Of a stretch of 64,000 nucleotides of DNA, positions 1 to 10,731 are shown piece after piece. Below the pieces are notes generated by a model. The model ran no database searches, was not told where the DNA came from, and saw only the letters and a program-made list of their open reading frames with translations. Position numbers and translations under genes: made by a program. Source of the stretch: Alosa alosa. Its lineage: Eukaryota > Chordata > Actinopteri > Clupeiformes > Clupeidae. The stretch spans positions 34,950,474 through 35,014,473 of the forward strand of contig NC_063191.1 in the NCBI RefSeq assembly GCF_017589495.1, read 5' to 3'. The stretch's first letter is position 1, and the number at the start of each line of letters is the position of its first letter.

Positions 1-6
1 GTTAGT

Positions 7-1720
7 GTGCCCGTCGCAAACTACACTAAGCATGAGATCGTATTACCCAAGAGAACTCTGTTAGGCTCCATCCAACAGGTTGCAAAAGTCCTTGAAATAG
101 GCAAGCAAGAGACACTGTCAGCTGAACCAACACCTACTAGAACAGTAAGGGCTGAAGTTAATAATGTCACCGCACCTAACACTACTCCTTCCACTTTGTG
201 GCACCCACCTGTTGACCTCAGCCACCTCAGTCCAGAACAGCAAGGAGTGCTTGGGAAAATGTTGTATGAGGAGTCTGCTGCATTCGCTCAAGACAACACT
301 GACATTGGGTGTATCCCCTCGCTCCAGATGTCCATCAGACTCAGAGATGATATCCCTGTTCAAAGGGCTTATGCATCAGTCCCAAAGCCGTTGTACCGGG
401 AAGTCAAAGAGTATGTCCAAGACCTATTGGTGAAAGGATGGATTGTAAAGTCTCAGTCACCCTATGCCGCACCTATCGTGTGTGTGAGAAAAAAAAGATG
501 GATCACTACGGCTGTGTATCGACTACCGGCTCCTCAACAAAAAGACTGTGCCAGACCGACACCCACTCCCACGCATACAGGACCTGCTTGACTAAGCTTG
601 GAGGTTATAGTTGGTTTTCCATCTTAGACCAAGGCAAAGCCTACCACCAAGGTTTCATTGCTGAGGGATCCAGGCATCTGACTGCTTTCACAACTCCATG
701 GGGGTTTTATGAGTGGGTCAGGATACCTTTTGGATTGTCAAATGCACCAGCAGCCTTCCAACGGAGCATGGAGAATATGCTTGACACCCTTAGAGATGAC
801 TGTTGCATACCTTACCTGGGACGATGTCCTCTGTTTCTCAAGTCTTTTGAAGAGCATGTTGAAGTGCTGCGCCATGTACTCCAAGCCCTGCAGCATGCGA
901 GGGGGTTAAACTGAGGCCAGAAAAATGTGAGTTGTTTTAGCAAAGAGGTCAGATGCGTGGGTCGGTTGGTGTCTGCAAAGCGGTGTGAGGGTGGATCCAA
1001 AAGACCTTGAAGCGAATGCGAGTGTTGAAGGAGAAAACACCACAAACAGTTGGGGATGTCCGAGGTTACTTGGCTTTCTGAGCTACTACGGGCATATGTA
1101 CAGGACTTTTCTCGAATAGCAAGGCGCTGTATGAGTTGCTCCAGGTGAAGCCGGGTACAACCACCCGAGCCCACAAAAGGGAAGACAAAGGGGCCCCAAC
1201 TTCCTTCCCCGTATGCCTGTTGAGTGGAAGGGTGAGCACCAGCAGATCCTTGGCGCCCTAATAGAGATTCTGACACACCCTCCAGTGCTGGCTTACCCAA
1301 ACTTTGACCATCCCTTCATACTCCACACTGATGCTTCACAAGAGGGCCTGGGAGCGGTTCTTTACCAAAAGCAAGAAGGAAAAATGAGAGTGATTGGCTA
1401 TGGGTCACGTCGCGCTAACATCAGCAGAGCGGAATTATCACCTCCACAGTGGAAAACTTGAGTTTCTGGCCTTGAAGTGGGCAGTGTGTGACAAATTTCG
1501 GGACTACCTGTACTATGCCCCTCATTTCACTATCTACACTGATAACAACCCCCTGACCTATGTTATGAGTACTGCTAAACTGAATGCAGTGGGTTACCCG
1601 TTGGGTAGGGGAGCTGTCGAACTTCCACTTTGAGATCAGATACCGGCCAGGCAAGTTAAATATTGATGCAGACACTCTTTCTCGTTGTCCCCTTGACATT
1701 GATGCTTTCATTAACCAGTG
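7..1720 (+). pseudogene. gypsy reverse transcriptase and RNase H remnant
   Basis: The first open stretch (to 591) holds the linker and the RT finger region with the phrase SPYAAPIVCVRKK. It then shifts frame in an A-rich run near 490. The palm resumes around 600 with FSILDQGKAYHQ (first catalytic Asp) and GLSNAPAAFQ. One extra base near 810 splits the YxDD catalytic box between two frames. The thumb/connection region (900-1210) is badly decayed. RNase H begins near 1213 with HTDAS, continues in another frame with GKLEFLALKWAV and YTDNNPLTY, and ends in a third frame with NIDADTLSR. All the family's signature blocks are present, but in at least five frames, so the enzyme cannot be made. Confidence 0.9.
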
Positions 1721-1980
1721 CTCAGAAAGACTGACAGAAGAGGCAGTGTGTGCTACCTGGGATGGGAGCAGAATGGCCAAACAGGGTGATGTAGCATGGG
1801 TGGCAGCCCTCAGTATAACATCAGAACAGCAGACTCAATCAGTGCCCTTTCCAGTGATCAGCCCCATTGAGCTGGCAAGTGAGCAGCGTAAAGATCCTGT
1901 CATTGGAAAAATCCTTGATTTAAAAAGAAAGAACAGCAGAGTTGACTGAGACAATACGCATGGGGCCTTTCGACAGGCCC

Positions 1981-3573
1981 ACCAGAAAACTGTCGGGGAA
2001 TGGAGCAGGCTGCATGTGAAGGATGGCCTCCTCTACAGAACAGCACTGGGCGCCAACAGTTGGTTCTGCCTGCCATCTATAGACAGACAGTTCTCACACA
2101 CCTGCACGACAACATGGGACATGTGGGTGTAGAAAGAGTTCTGAGCCTTGCCAGAGAACGTTTCTATTGGCCTTTCATGAAAAGGGAGATTGAAGAGTAC
2201 ATCACCAGGAAGTGTCGCTGCATCAAACAGAAGAAACCCACTACAAATGACCGAGCACCCATGGGTTGTGTAACATCAAGCTCACCCCTTGAACTTCGTC
2301 TGTATTGACTTCCTCCACCTTGAGTCAAGTCGTGGTGGGTAGATGAAGTACATCCTGGTGGTAGTCGACCATTTCACCAGGTTTGCACAAGCCTATGCCA
2401 CAAAAACAAGACTGGCAAGACAGCTGCTGACAAGATCTTCAATGATTTCATCCCTCGGTTTGGATATCCAAGTAAGCTGCACCATGACCAAGGGGGGGAG
2501 TTTGAAAATGAACTGTTCAGGACCCTCAGACAGCTGTCTGGTGTGAGCCATTCAGAACTTCCCCTACCATCCACAAGGCAATCCCGAGAGGTTCAATCGG
2601 ACCCTTCTACAAATGCTCGAACACTTGGAGAGAAGGAGAAAGAAAGCTGGAAAGATCATCTGTCCCATGTCATCCATGCATACAACTGCACCAAGCATGG
2701 GCGACTGGCTACTCTCCATATTACCTGTTATATGGCCACCATCCACGCCTTCCTGTCGACCTTCTCTTTGGGTTGGTAGCCGAGGAAGAAACAAACACGC
2801 CCGAGAGGATATGCAGAGAAATGGAAAAGAAAATGATTGAAGCATACAGAATAGCTGGCGACAACAGCCAACAGTCAAGTGCAAAAGGCAAACACTATTA
2901 TGACAAGCGAAACAAAGGTGTGACCCTTCAACCTGGAGACAGAGTCCTTGTCCGTAACCTTGGTGTAAGAGGAGGACCCTGTAAACTGAAATCCTATTGG
3001 GAACAGACGGTCTACGTCGTCAAAGAGCAGCTTGGAGATAACCCAGTCTACAAAGTTAGCCCTGAGACTGGAGGTCGTCCCATCCGCACCCTTCATCGAA
3101 ACTTGCTGTTCCAAGTAAACGACTTACCTGTTGAGCTTCCAGTCACGACTACACCTACTGAGTCACTAAAGGGAAAGAGAAAGTCGACACAACCACTAAG
3201 AACTGTTGCACAGCCACAGAGTGACACGAGTGATTCAGAGGCAGATGGAGAAGCGCCTTGTTACTGGCTGCGGATACCAAGGGAAGTGCAGCGAGTTGAG
3301 ACTGTCACACCCCACCAGAGTGCTACCTGTGATACACAGATCAGCCATGAGCAGAGTGGAGCTCACCAGGGGCCTTTCGAGCATGACAGGCCTGAACCTG
3401 AAAGAGGATGTGGGCGGAAGGCGTGCAAGAAGGACCAGATGAGGTTGCACTACCATGGGAAGAACCCCTGTCTTGCGAGGAGCAGGAGGCGACCTCAGGC
3501 TAGAGACTCAGGTGAAGGTGTGCAAGCCTCAGTCTGGCGTCCAGCCAAAACTGAGGAGGTCTACCAGAGATAG
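1981..3573 (+). pseudogene. gypsy integrase remnant
   Basis: The HHCC zinc-binding domain is seen at about 2095-2240 (HLHDNMGHVGVERV, then a CRC pair; the spacing of the second cysteine pair looks altered). The catalytic core starts near 2343 with YILVVVDHFTRF (first Asp). It then runs through three frames, with a G-rich run near 2490 marking one shift. The C-terminal part (2773-3130) stays open and contains YYDKRNKG and LQPGDRVLVRN, the typical gypsy linker and beta-barrel region, then LHRNLL. Downstream, 3130-3573 is a low-complexity tail. Target choice by such integrases is set by this C-terminal region in related elements; that is family knowledge, not visible here. Confidence 0.88.
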
Positions 3574-4000
3574 GCACCCCCCCCAGATGCTGACCTACAC
3601 CTCTCTTGGGCAACCTACATATCAGCCACACACTAGTGTCAGTGCTATAGATGCTCAGACAACATTTTACACACACCCACACTCACAGTCTGCTGTCTAC
3701 TCTGCTCAACCTACACTTTGCTCTCTCCAGCCTACACCTCACTCTCTTCAGGCTACATTCCACCCTATCCCACCTATACCTCACTCTCTCCAGCGTCCAC
3801 CTCACCTTATACCACCTACACCTCACTCTCTCCAGGCCACACCTTACTCTGTCCAGCCTACACCTTATGCTATGCAACCCACGCCTTATGCTGTTCAGCC
3901 CACTTCTTATGCTGTTCAGCCCACACCTTATTCAGCCCATCCCACACACACAATTCCCTTTACTTACCTGCCACCCCCTTACCTCATCCACTGCTATTGA
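3455..4000 (+). pseudogene. gypsy pol C-terminal tail with heptapeptide repeats
   Basis: After a frame change near 3450-3540 the tail reads RRSTRDRHPPQML, a motif commonly seen at the end of fish gypsy pol proteins. From about 3700 to 3930 it turns into repeats of a 21-bp unit encoding variants of PTPHSLQ and PTPYAVQ, about ten copies. The unit length is a multiple of three, so copy-number change would keep the frame. The stop is at 3998-4000. The repeat looks like a coding minisatellite rather than a conserved domain. Confidence 0.65.
3715..3935 (+). repeat. 21-bp coding minisatellite
   Basis: Tandem units of about 21 bp with the core 'cctacacctcactctctccag' in its various forms; successive units differ at several sites. 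They encode Pro-Thr-Pro-(His/Tyr)-(Ser/Ala)-x-Gln repeats in the tail of the gypsy pol remnant. Confidence 0.75.
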
Positions 4001-4145
4001 ACACGACATCTCTTTACACTGATCTTGAGGTTTCATGTTTAAGAGCAAGTGTCGGGAGCCACTTTTGTAGTTGGGGGCGTGCTAAGCGCAAATAGGTGAC
4101 CACAACTGTTTATTAACTGCATTTGTATTTTTTATATGATTCATC

Positions 4146-4247
4146 TAGAACGGCACTATGCCTAGTAGGACTTTTTATTTGTCAATATTAGATTATTACT
4201 GTATTTTTATATTATTACTCTAGAACGGCCTAGTGCCTAGTAGGAAC
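4146..4247 (+). repeat. short direct repeats in the LTR
   Basis: Two related units, 'tctagaacggcactatgcc' near 4146 and 'tctagaacggcctagtgcc' near 4219, each followed by 'tagtagga'. Repeated U3-type modules of this kind often hold enhancer sites in LTRs; that role is inferred only. Confidence 0.7.
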
Positions 4248-4316
4248 ATAAAGCGTGACACAGGAGGTGCAGTTGCGTCTGGGTTGCTATGGGGGGCGGA
4301 CCACCGCTCTGCCCAC

Positions 4317-4389
4317 AGATGCACTTTGGATGAAAAACTGACAAGAAGCAGCCTGTGTCATCTCCTTGTTTTTCCACCTGTTTCACAGG
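4317..4389 (+). repeat. 73-bp direct repeat, copy 1
   Basis: Identical over 73 bp to 5454-5526. This copy follows 'gcccac' and ends 'ttcacagg' followed by 'ttagt', so its borders resemble a splice acceptor and donor. The two copies are 1137 bp apart inside the putative LTR. Confidence 0.95.
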
Positions 4390-5453
4390 TTAGTACTGTA
4401 TAAGCGCCATCCGTTTCATGATGTCTGCAACTCATGACTGATGTCTATTTGATAACTTGTTTTTGTGTTATTGTGAACTTTTAAATTTAAATGTTATATT
4501 AGGTTTGCCATCGTATGAAGCAGCTAGCTGAGGTTAACGTCAGCAGCCGTCCATGCGAGCTGTCTGTGGCGGCAAACTGATGTGCTTCAGGCGGTTAGCT
4601 GCCGTCTGTTAGCTAACTGGATCCTTTGAGATCCTGTTGACATCCACATAGCTAACTGCTAACTTAGCGTCGTGAACTCCATTACACTGTTTTAGACACG
4701 GTTATTTCACAAAGTTTGATGAGTAGAAAATCGTTCACCCACTGCTTTTATAAAGCGGATATTTTATGATGTTTGAACATAAATAAGTTAAGACACACTG
4801 GTTATAAGATATAGAATTTAACAAAGTTTTGAGAGTATAAATAGATAAATACACACTGGTCATAAGACATGATTATTCTGATAAGGAATACGAGTATACA
4901 GTAAATAAATAGATAAGTTGATACAAGGAATAGTATTTCGTAAAGTATGAAGACGTATGTTAAAAAACACAGTTTTGATATAACAGTTATCTTGAAGTAA
5001 TGAATGTAAATATACTAAGCCATGACACTGGAATGAATGTTTGTTATCTGAATCATATTGAGTATACATAATGTAACTAGTGCCTTTAATATTGCTGTTT
5101 TGTATGTACTGTATATTTAAGCGGGTTAAGGTTTTATAATATTGAACTGAATCTTTATGTGCTATTCTCTGACTTTTTGCTACGTTAGAATTCTATTCGG
5201 TATTGAATGGTTAGTCAGGTGGTTTCCTACAGGTAGCCTGTACTTAAATACAATGGTATGTCCATGTTATTGCACTATTCAGCCATAGTGGCCTATTTCT
5301 CACGGGTGTGAAAAATGTGAATGTATGAATGTGTTTTTGGGATACATGAGTATGTGATGAATGTATTGAGATACATAAATGTAATGTTAAAGAACATGTT
5401 ACTGTTGAAACAGACTTATTGCACAGACTTTGACATGATTGCTAGTAAATAAA

Positions 5454-5526
5454 AGATGCACTTTGGATGAAAAACTGACAAGAAGCAGCCTGTGTCATCT
5501 CCTTGTTTTTCCACCTGTTTCACAGG
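5454..5526 (+). repeat. 73-bp direct repeat, copy 2
   Basis: Perfect copy of 4317-4389. Here it directly follows an AATAAA hexamer and runs into 'atctacttat', unlike copy 1. Confidence 0.95.
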
Positions 5527-5573
5527 ATCTACTTATCTTTGTTACGTCAGTCCCACACTTGGGACCTGTAACA

Positions 5574-6286
5574 TGTGCATTGCCCCATGAAATCAGAGAC
5601 ATTCCCCCCGCCCTATATTCCCCTGATCCAGGCGTATTCCTCTAGACTAGCTCTTGCCTTGCTCCTGGTCTTTTAGTGGTTGCTCCGCTGGGGAGAGCCC
5701 CAGCCCATTGCTCCTCACACTGACATTGCGTTTTACACTTTTGTTTGATCACCCCTAGACATATTTTGCATTACACTTTCCTTTTCCACACACTATACTG
5801 ACTTTATCTGTTAAATGTTAAAATAAACGTATTTAACAGTCACAAATCTTGGTGTAAAAATGGACTCCCAACTCACTTTTGAAGCCCAATGAACATCTTT
5901 AGTGTCCCTTTTCACACATATAGCTGCACAATATGGTTACCTATAGTCTTGCCAAGAGTAGAGAGCATGATATAGGCATATTATTATTTATGAAGCACTT
6001 GGTGCATGTTTTTAATTATTGACATGCTAAAATTTCTTATTTGTCTGTCTGATCCCAAGCAGCTGTTTCAAATGTATTGTGAATGTACAGAGAGTAGATG
6101 TGTTTACTGGAAAAGTCACTGTCTGCAGGGTTTCACCTGCATCATTGTACCCGATAACAATTATTCCATTTCATATGTGCTCTCTATTTTTTGCAATAAT
6201 AATGATTATTAGTTATCTTGCAGGAAAAATGTTTTGGACCGTTTGGTTTGGGCCATTGTTTTGAACGTTAGGAAGAAATAGCGTCA
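5574..6286. other. intergenic stretch, nothing recognised
   Basis: AT-rich sequence after the LTR with short open frames that resemble no family I know. No RNA gene or intact repeat end was seen. Confidence 0.5.
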
Positions 6287-6321
6287 CGAACGGAACGCTT
6301 CAGTTACGCGCCTGGTGTAGC
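6287..6321 (+). repeat. single terminal inverted repeat of a small DNA transposon
   Basis: The 35-bp stretch ending 'cgcctggtgtagc' matches the right end of the element at 32779-35881 (35846-35881) closely. No partner end is visible nearby, so this is a solo or truncated copy. Confidence 0.6.
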
Positions 6322-6331
6322 GCCCTGTAAG

Positions 6332-6660
6332 ATCATTGTCAAGTTTGCTGATGACACAGCAGTAGAAGGCCTAGGCATCATTTCTAAGAACAATGAGCAG
6401 GCTTGAATGAAGTAGACAGTCTGGTGCCAGGGCAACAAGCTTCTCAATGTTACTAATGTTTATAGATTTCAGAAGATTTACCAACCACTCAAAATCAATG
6501 GCTCTCAGGTGGAAAGGGTAGAGTTTCAAATATCCTAGTGTCCATATTACTGAAGACCTGATTTGGACCAAGCATACCTATTCACTGGTGAGAAAGGCAT
6601 ATCAGCCTCTTTTCCACCTCAGACGCCTCAAGTAGCCTACTTAAGGCTATAATAAATTTT
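6332..6660 (+). pseudogene. LINE reverse transcriptase fragment
   Basis: In-frame residues IIVKFADDTAVEGL contain the (Y/F)xDD catalytic box of a non-LTR reverse transcriptase. They are followed, in shifting frames, by residues typical of the RT thumb of fish CR1/L2-superfamily (Rex1-like) LINEs. The stop at about 6404 and later shifts show that it is dead. It may belong to the same family as the LINE 3' end at 30498-31120. Confidence 0.7.
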
Positions 6661-8380
6661 ACAGAACCACCAAAAAATGGCAACAGCACTCAGCAAGATC
6701 GTAAAACCCTAAGGAGATCACTTCACTGTGGTACTGGTAGCCTTAATAATTAACATAGGGCCTACTAGGCTAGACGTTTGATGAATAGGCCTGGGTCCAG
6801 CGGACAAAAATGCAATCAAGTTATGAAACGAGAATAGTTTGCCATTATCTTTCTAAGTGAAGGCTATATTTTATTTGGCCTATGCGGTAAAAGCAGAGAA
6901 AGGAACATGTGGTTTAGTCTGTAGCCTACTGCATCAAAATCTAAGCCTACACATTTCCTCACTTTCTTACTCGACTTTCTTATCTTCAAACACCGCGAAA
7001 AATGTGCCGAGATAAGGAAGCTCACACGTGCAGTTGGTCCATCCTCTCGCTGTTTTACAGAAAAAGCCCTGTTTCCGCAAAAGACAAGCTTTAATTCGCT
7101 GCTGTCTACATAAAAGCGGTTGTTCACTGTGTAAATAACGCCATTTTCTGCGTCTTTTTCATCCCAACCGTGGGTTCTTTGGAGGAGAAACGAGAACGCG
7201 CACATATCCTGAATTACTGTAGCCTACTTAGGCTACACCTGGCTTGACATAGTCGCGACTAGGCTACCCATCCTGGATTGGCGTGTTGAGCTAGGATGAC
7301 CAGACAACGCTATGTCAAGCCTCGCTTTATCATTTATCTAATTCTGCCTTCGTGAAATACCCATCAGGAAGGAGGAAGAACAGTGTAGCCTAGACAGTAA
7401 ACGAAACATTTCAATCGGTATGGATTGCTTCCTGCTGCAGCGTTTACTTTCGGTCGCAATGGCAAGACGTGGACAAAGTCAGTTGGAAATGTAAAAAAGG
7501 CTAACATTGTAAGATATGATCGTGTCCAAATTATTTACAGACAAAAATCATATTATTATCATTGTTCTCCATTCTAACGAAGCATATAGGCTATCCAAAA
7601 AAGCTTAGGCTACTCACTCTGTTCCTTATAGACCTCGACAGTCCCGCCCCAGAATGTCTAATCATAGGGAGGGAAAGTAATCTCATCGCCACCTACTGGT
7701 TGCATTCGCCTTCCATAGGTGCACTGGGGTCACCTATTGCTTCTAGTGGTCATAGGCCTACCTTATTTTTAGGATTAGTTGAATTGTTTGAGGGTTTTTT
7801 TTGTAATATGGTGATGACGAACTAGCTTACAGTTGCATGCGACGTCACCGGTTTGGGCGCTTCATCTTAACTGATCAAAACGGCCAGTTTGCTTGACTGG
7901 CTTAACATATTTTGTAATATCGGAGCGATCCGATGTAGGCTAAACCGCGTGGTGATTACCTTTATGTCAGGATAACTTGTGTTGTGCTCCTACTCACATG
8001 AAGAGCTGGCAGTAAGTGTTAGGCTGCTCCAGACCAGGCGAAGTTTCAGGATCTATTTCATCTCATCCGTGATCTCAGTCAGCAGTCACCAACGGAAACC
8101 AATAGTTATTCCGCTGCCTACACATTATCATAACCTATGCATATAACTAGATCCACTGTCATTACCTAAACGTTTTGTACCGAGGTGAAGTTAGTTTGAT
8201 ATTTGATATTCGGATATTCGACAGATATTCTTTTTTTTTTTTTTTAATGCAGCCGGTTTCACCCAGTGTTTGCAGACAATGTACAAACAGACCTGTCTAC
8301 TTGCTCCCAGCCGAGGGACCGTCTATAAAGTAGGCTACCTTCTGAATTACCTTTATAGTCTTTTTTGTCAATAGCTTTGA
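6661..8380. other. intergenic stretch with one unrecognised open frame
   Basis: Contains a 113-codon minus-strand open frame (7205-6864) that starts MCAFSFLLQRTHG and matches no family I recognise; it has no clear splice or promoter context and may be chance. The rest is AT-rich with many 'tagcctac' and 'aggccta' motifs and a T-run at 8231. Confidence 0.4.
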
Positions 8381-8384
8381 CATC

Positions 8385-8700
8385 ATGTGACCTAGTGACT
8401 CCAAACCAATGCAGATTATTAAGAAACAGACTCCTTTTTTCAATACCTCCCAAGCCATATGACCTAGTGACTCCAAACCAATGCAGAATAGTTATCCTTT
8501 ATGAGACTCATCAGACACACCTATTTTTATAGTCACTGTTTGCATGCTGTATTTTATATGAATATTTTAAAGAAAATACATTATTTATTTCCCATATGGT
8601 CTCCTTTTTTCAATACCTCCCAAGCCATATGACCTAGTGAATCCAAACCAATGCAGAATAGTTCATCAATAGCTCATCAAACACACCTCTTTTTTTAGGG
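8385..8700 (+). repeat. local tandem-like repeat, about 45-bp core in three copies
   Basis: Three copies of a core reading 'tgacctagtgactccaaacc' plus 'aatgcaga' occur at about 8389, 8461 and 8630. The last two are preceded by the same 'tttttcaatacctcccaagc' block. The unequal spacing suggests duplication with an intervening AT-rich insert. Confidence 0.75.
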
Positions 8701-8743
8701 ACCACCGGTTGAAAACCCCTGTCTTAGAGAAGCTGTCTGACGT

Positions 8744-8850
8744 GGTCAGCTGAGGGCCGTGGGGTCTATCATGTGAGACTGATTAAGCGCCTCCACCGTG
8801 ATCGACTGGCCCCGTACCGACCCCTGGCCTCAGCTGAGGGCCGTGGGGAC
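8744..8850 (+). repeat. 20-bp direct repeat in the gypsy remnant
   Basis: 'tcagctgagggccgtgggg' occurs near 8746 and again near 8831. The first copy interrupts the integrase reading frame between EKLSDVV and YHVRL, so it looks like a small misplaced duplication or repair scar. Confidence 0.75.
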
Positions 8851-9043
8851 TCGGACACTGACTCTGTGGAACTTGGTGACAATGGAGCTGTAGCTCTAAC
8901 ACCGGTCACCGTGCAGCCTTCACCGGAGGTCACCGCCGCGACAGCGGCGCGCCCACAATGCCAGCGTCGCGTCCCAGCCAGGCTCATGGACTGACGTAGG
9001 GTTAGACTTGAGCCAAGGGGACATGGACTAAGTCTCAGGGGGC

Positions 9044-9350
9044 TGTGTAATGAACTGAGCCTAGCTGGTTATGACTGTGCTCCCATGATGCTGTGCAGTG
9101 TGTGTATGTGTGTAATGTTGATGTTCTAAGCCATGCGGGATGACAATGTATGTCCTGTCTGTCGTGTTTATGTTTACAGTTGGTTACAGTGTTCATAACC
9201 GGGTCTAACTAGTGTGTGTTTTAGATACAGCCTCAAATAGATGTTTAGTGCTGGGGCATAATGGCCAGGTCTGGCCCCGTATTATGTGTTTGTGTGTTCA
9301 AGTGTTGGTTCAATAAAAATCCTTCAAAGACAACTTCGCAGTTTGTTACA
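9044..9350 (+). repeat. LTR of the second gypsy element, about 305 bp
   Basis: Starts 'tgtgtaatgaac' right after a polypurine-like 'agtctcaggggg' and ends 'cgcagtttgttaca', so it has TG...CA ends. AATAAA at 9312-9317 is placed as a polyadenylation signal, 38 bp before the LTR end. Confidence 0.75.
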
Positions 9351-10328
9351 ATATGCTACTATTGGTCCACACTCTGATATCTCATTTACAGTGCAGGTTA
9401 GCTAGCTGCAACTCAGTTTCAGCATAACATTTTGAGTAGGCCTTGAAGTCAGCCTTTGTTCAGGTCTGACGATTATTTATTTTGGACAATGGATTTGTGG
9501 GTATTGAAGTTTATTTGAGCTGCGTGAGACACTGTGTGTTGCGTTTGTTAGTTAGGACATAGCTCCGCGATAGCAGAGTCAACTCTACTTTCATTTTGAC
9601 ATGTCAGAGGTATCTACAACTATGTGTTGCGTGACGGTGCGTTGATGCAAGGATAATTGTCTTGTCGGCTATTTTTAGTTAATAAATAAAACTAAATTTG
9701 AAGAAAGAAAGGTGACCTATGGTACATAGGCATGACTGGTGCAGTTTTGCATTCACATACCATAAAGTTTCGTCTCCCTCTTCAACCTAACTTTCTCCTT
9801 GTCTTCCAATGATTGGAGCTAAGTAGCCTAATCAATAATATGTTAGCTTTAATGGCGACCTAGCTAGCAATGCATCATGACCCTAAATGATTTCTGTTCA
9901 GCAGTTCGAAATAGCTGTTTTCTAACCAACGCTCATTAAAACGGCAACCTCACTTCATGTTGATGGTCATCTTCGACTGTGTGCAGGGGGGCGTTGTCAC
10001 GCTTGAAAACAGACTGGCAGATCCATAGACTGGGCAGATCAGTCACACACGCAGAGGCGCAAGCGAGGACCATGGTGGATAAGTTTTAATTTTAAACTCT
10101 CCAACTTTCGGCATCTAATAGGCTAAGCTAACTATTCCATCAGATAGCTTTTTATGTCAAAAGAAATACACTTGCAATTTTAAGCATTTTCAAGCACTTT
10201 ATCCGAAATGCAAGCACTTTTCAAACCTTGAAAACGCAACATTAAAATTCAAGCATTTTCAAGGATTTCAAGCACCCGTACAAACTCTGAAACAAATAGA
10301 TAATACAGCATCATGCAGAATCCTGCCA
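9351..10328. other. intergenic stretch 3' of adprh
   Basis: No gene recognised. At about 10170-10290 there are repeats of 'aagcattttcaag' and 'aagcactt', ending 'cacccgtacaaactctg'. This resembles one end of a common fish DNA-transposon family; the partner end was not found. Confidence 0.45.
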
Positions 10329-10731
10329 TCATGAGAGTGGCAAACCCCTCAGCTTGTAAAGCTTATCTGCCACATTAGATAGGCGGCTGTAGTACTCAAG
10401 CTTTTGGTAGTTTTTGGGGGGCACGTTGTGAAACCCGTAGAGGGCACCCCACCAGGCAGCAGCAATGGCAGCAGTGGAGTCACTATCACCTCCGTGGAAG
10501 AAGCCGTGATTGGCCAGCTCAGTCCACGAGTCCCTAGCCCGCAGCAGTGAGTCGTAGGCGATCATGGGTGCATCGTGTCCGCTGGCACCGCCTGTTCCAT
10601 CGAAGCTGACTGACCTGTAGAAATTCTCCCTCGCCGTCACTTCATAGTCATCTGGGAACTGGGCTTTGCCAGTCCCTTCAAGGATTCCTCTATGCTGAAG
10701 GTATTTTCTCCAGCTGCCCCCGAAGTAGTCC
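10329..10731 (-). CDS. adprh: adprh last exon (residues 228-361)
   Basis: The acceptor 'ttatattag' precedes the first base at 10731; the stop TGA is at 10331-10329. The exon holds GHDAPMIAYDSLL, the second metal-binding pair in FFHGGDSDSTAAIAAAWWG, and the end KLRGLPLS. It lies 10.6 kb from the middle exon because of the intron's transposon load, yet the reading frame and splice sites are intact. Confidence 0.93.

Larger units (their letters stand above)
1..5573 (+). mobile_element. Ty3/gypsy LTR retrotransposon, 3' portion, degraded
   Basis: The plus strand shows, in order, the protease-RT linker, reverse transcriptase, RNase H, integrase zinc finger, integrase core, integrase C-terminal domain and a proline-rich tail. 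This RT-RH-IN order is that of Ty3/gypsy rather than Ty1/copia. The reading frame shifts many times (near 500, 820, 900-1210, 1450, 1590, 1950, 2310, 2400, 2560, 2770 and 3450), so nothing is translatable as a whole. The gag and protease part lies before the window. A probable 3' LTR follows at 4050-5573. The copy is dead, but the domains remain easy to read, so it is not very old. Confidence 0.93.
4050..5573 (+). repeat. probable 3' LTR of the gypsy element
   Basis: The stretch starts with tgtcgggagcc directly after a purine-rich 'aagagcaag' and ends with 'gggacctgtaaca', giving the TG...CA ends expected of an LTR. An AATAAA lies at 5449-5454 and a TATA-like 'tgtataag' near 4396. A length of 1524 bp is large but possible. 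The matching 5' LTR is outside the window, so neither boundary nor target-site duplication can be checked here. Confidence 0.5.
8718..9350 (+). mobile_element. second gypsy-type element, 3' end only
   Basis: The last part of an integrase C-terminal region is present: EKLSDVV, then in another frame YHVRLIKRLHRDRLAPYRPL, an acidic/Thr-rich tail and RRVPARLMD before a stop at 8992-8994. This is followed by a purine-rich 'ctcaggggg' and a short LTR. Everything upstream of the integrase tail is missing. The tail and LTR differ from the first element, so this is another gypsy lineage. Confidence 0.8.

Noticed and set aside
6864..7205. 113-codon minus-strand frame as a gene
   Set aside because: No recognisable motif, splice context or promoter; kept only as an unexplained open frame.
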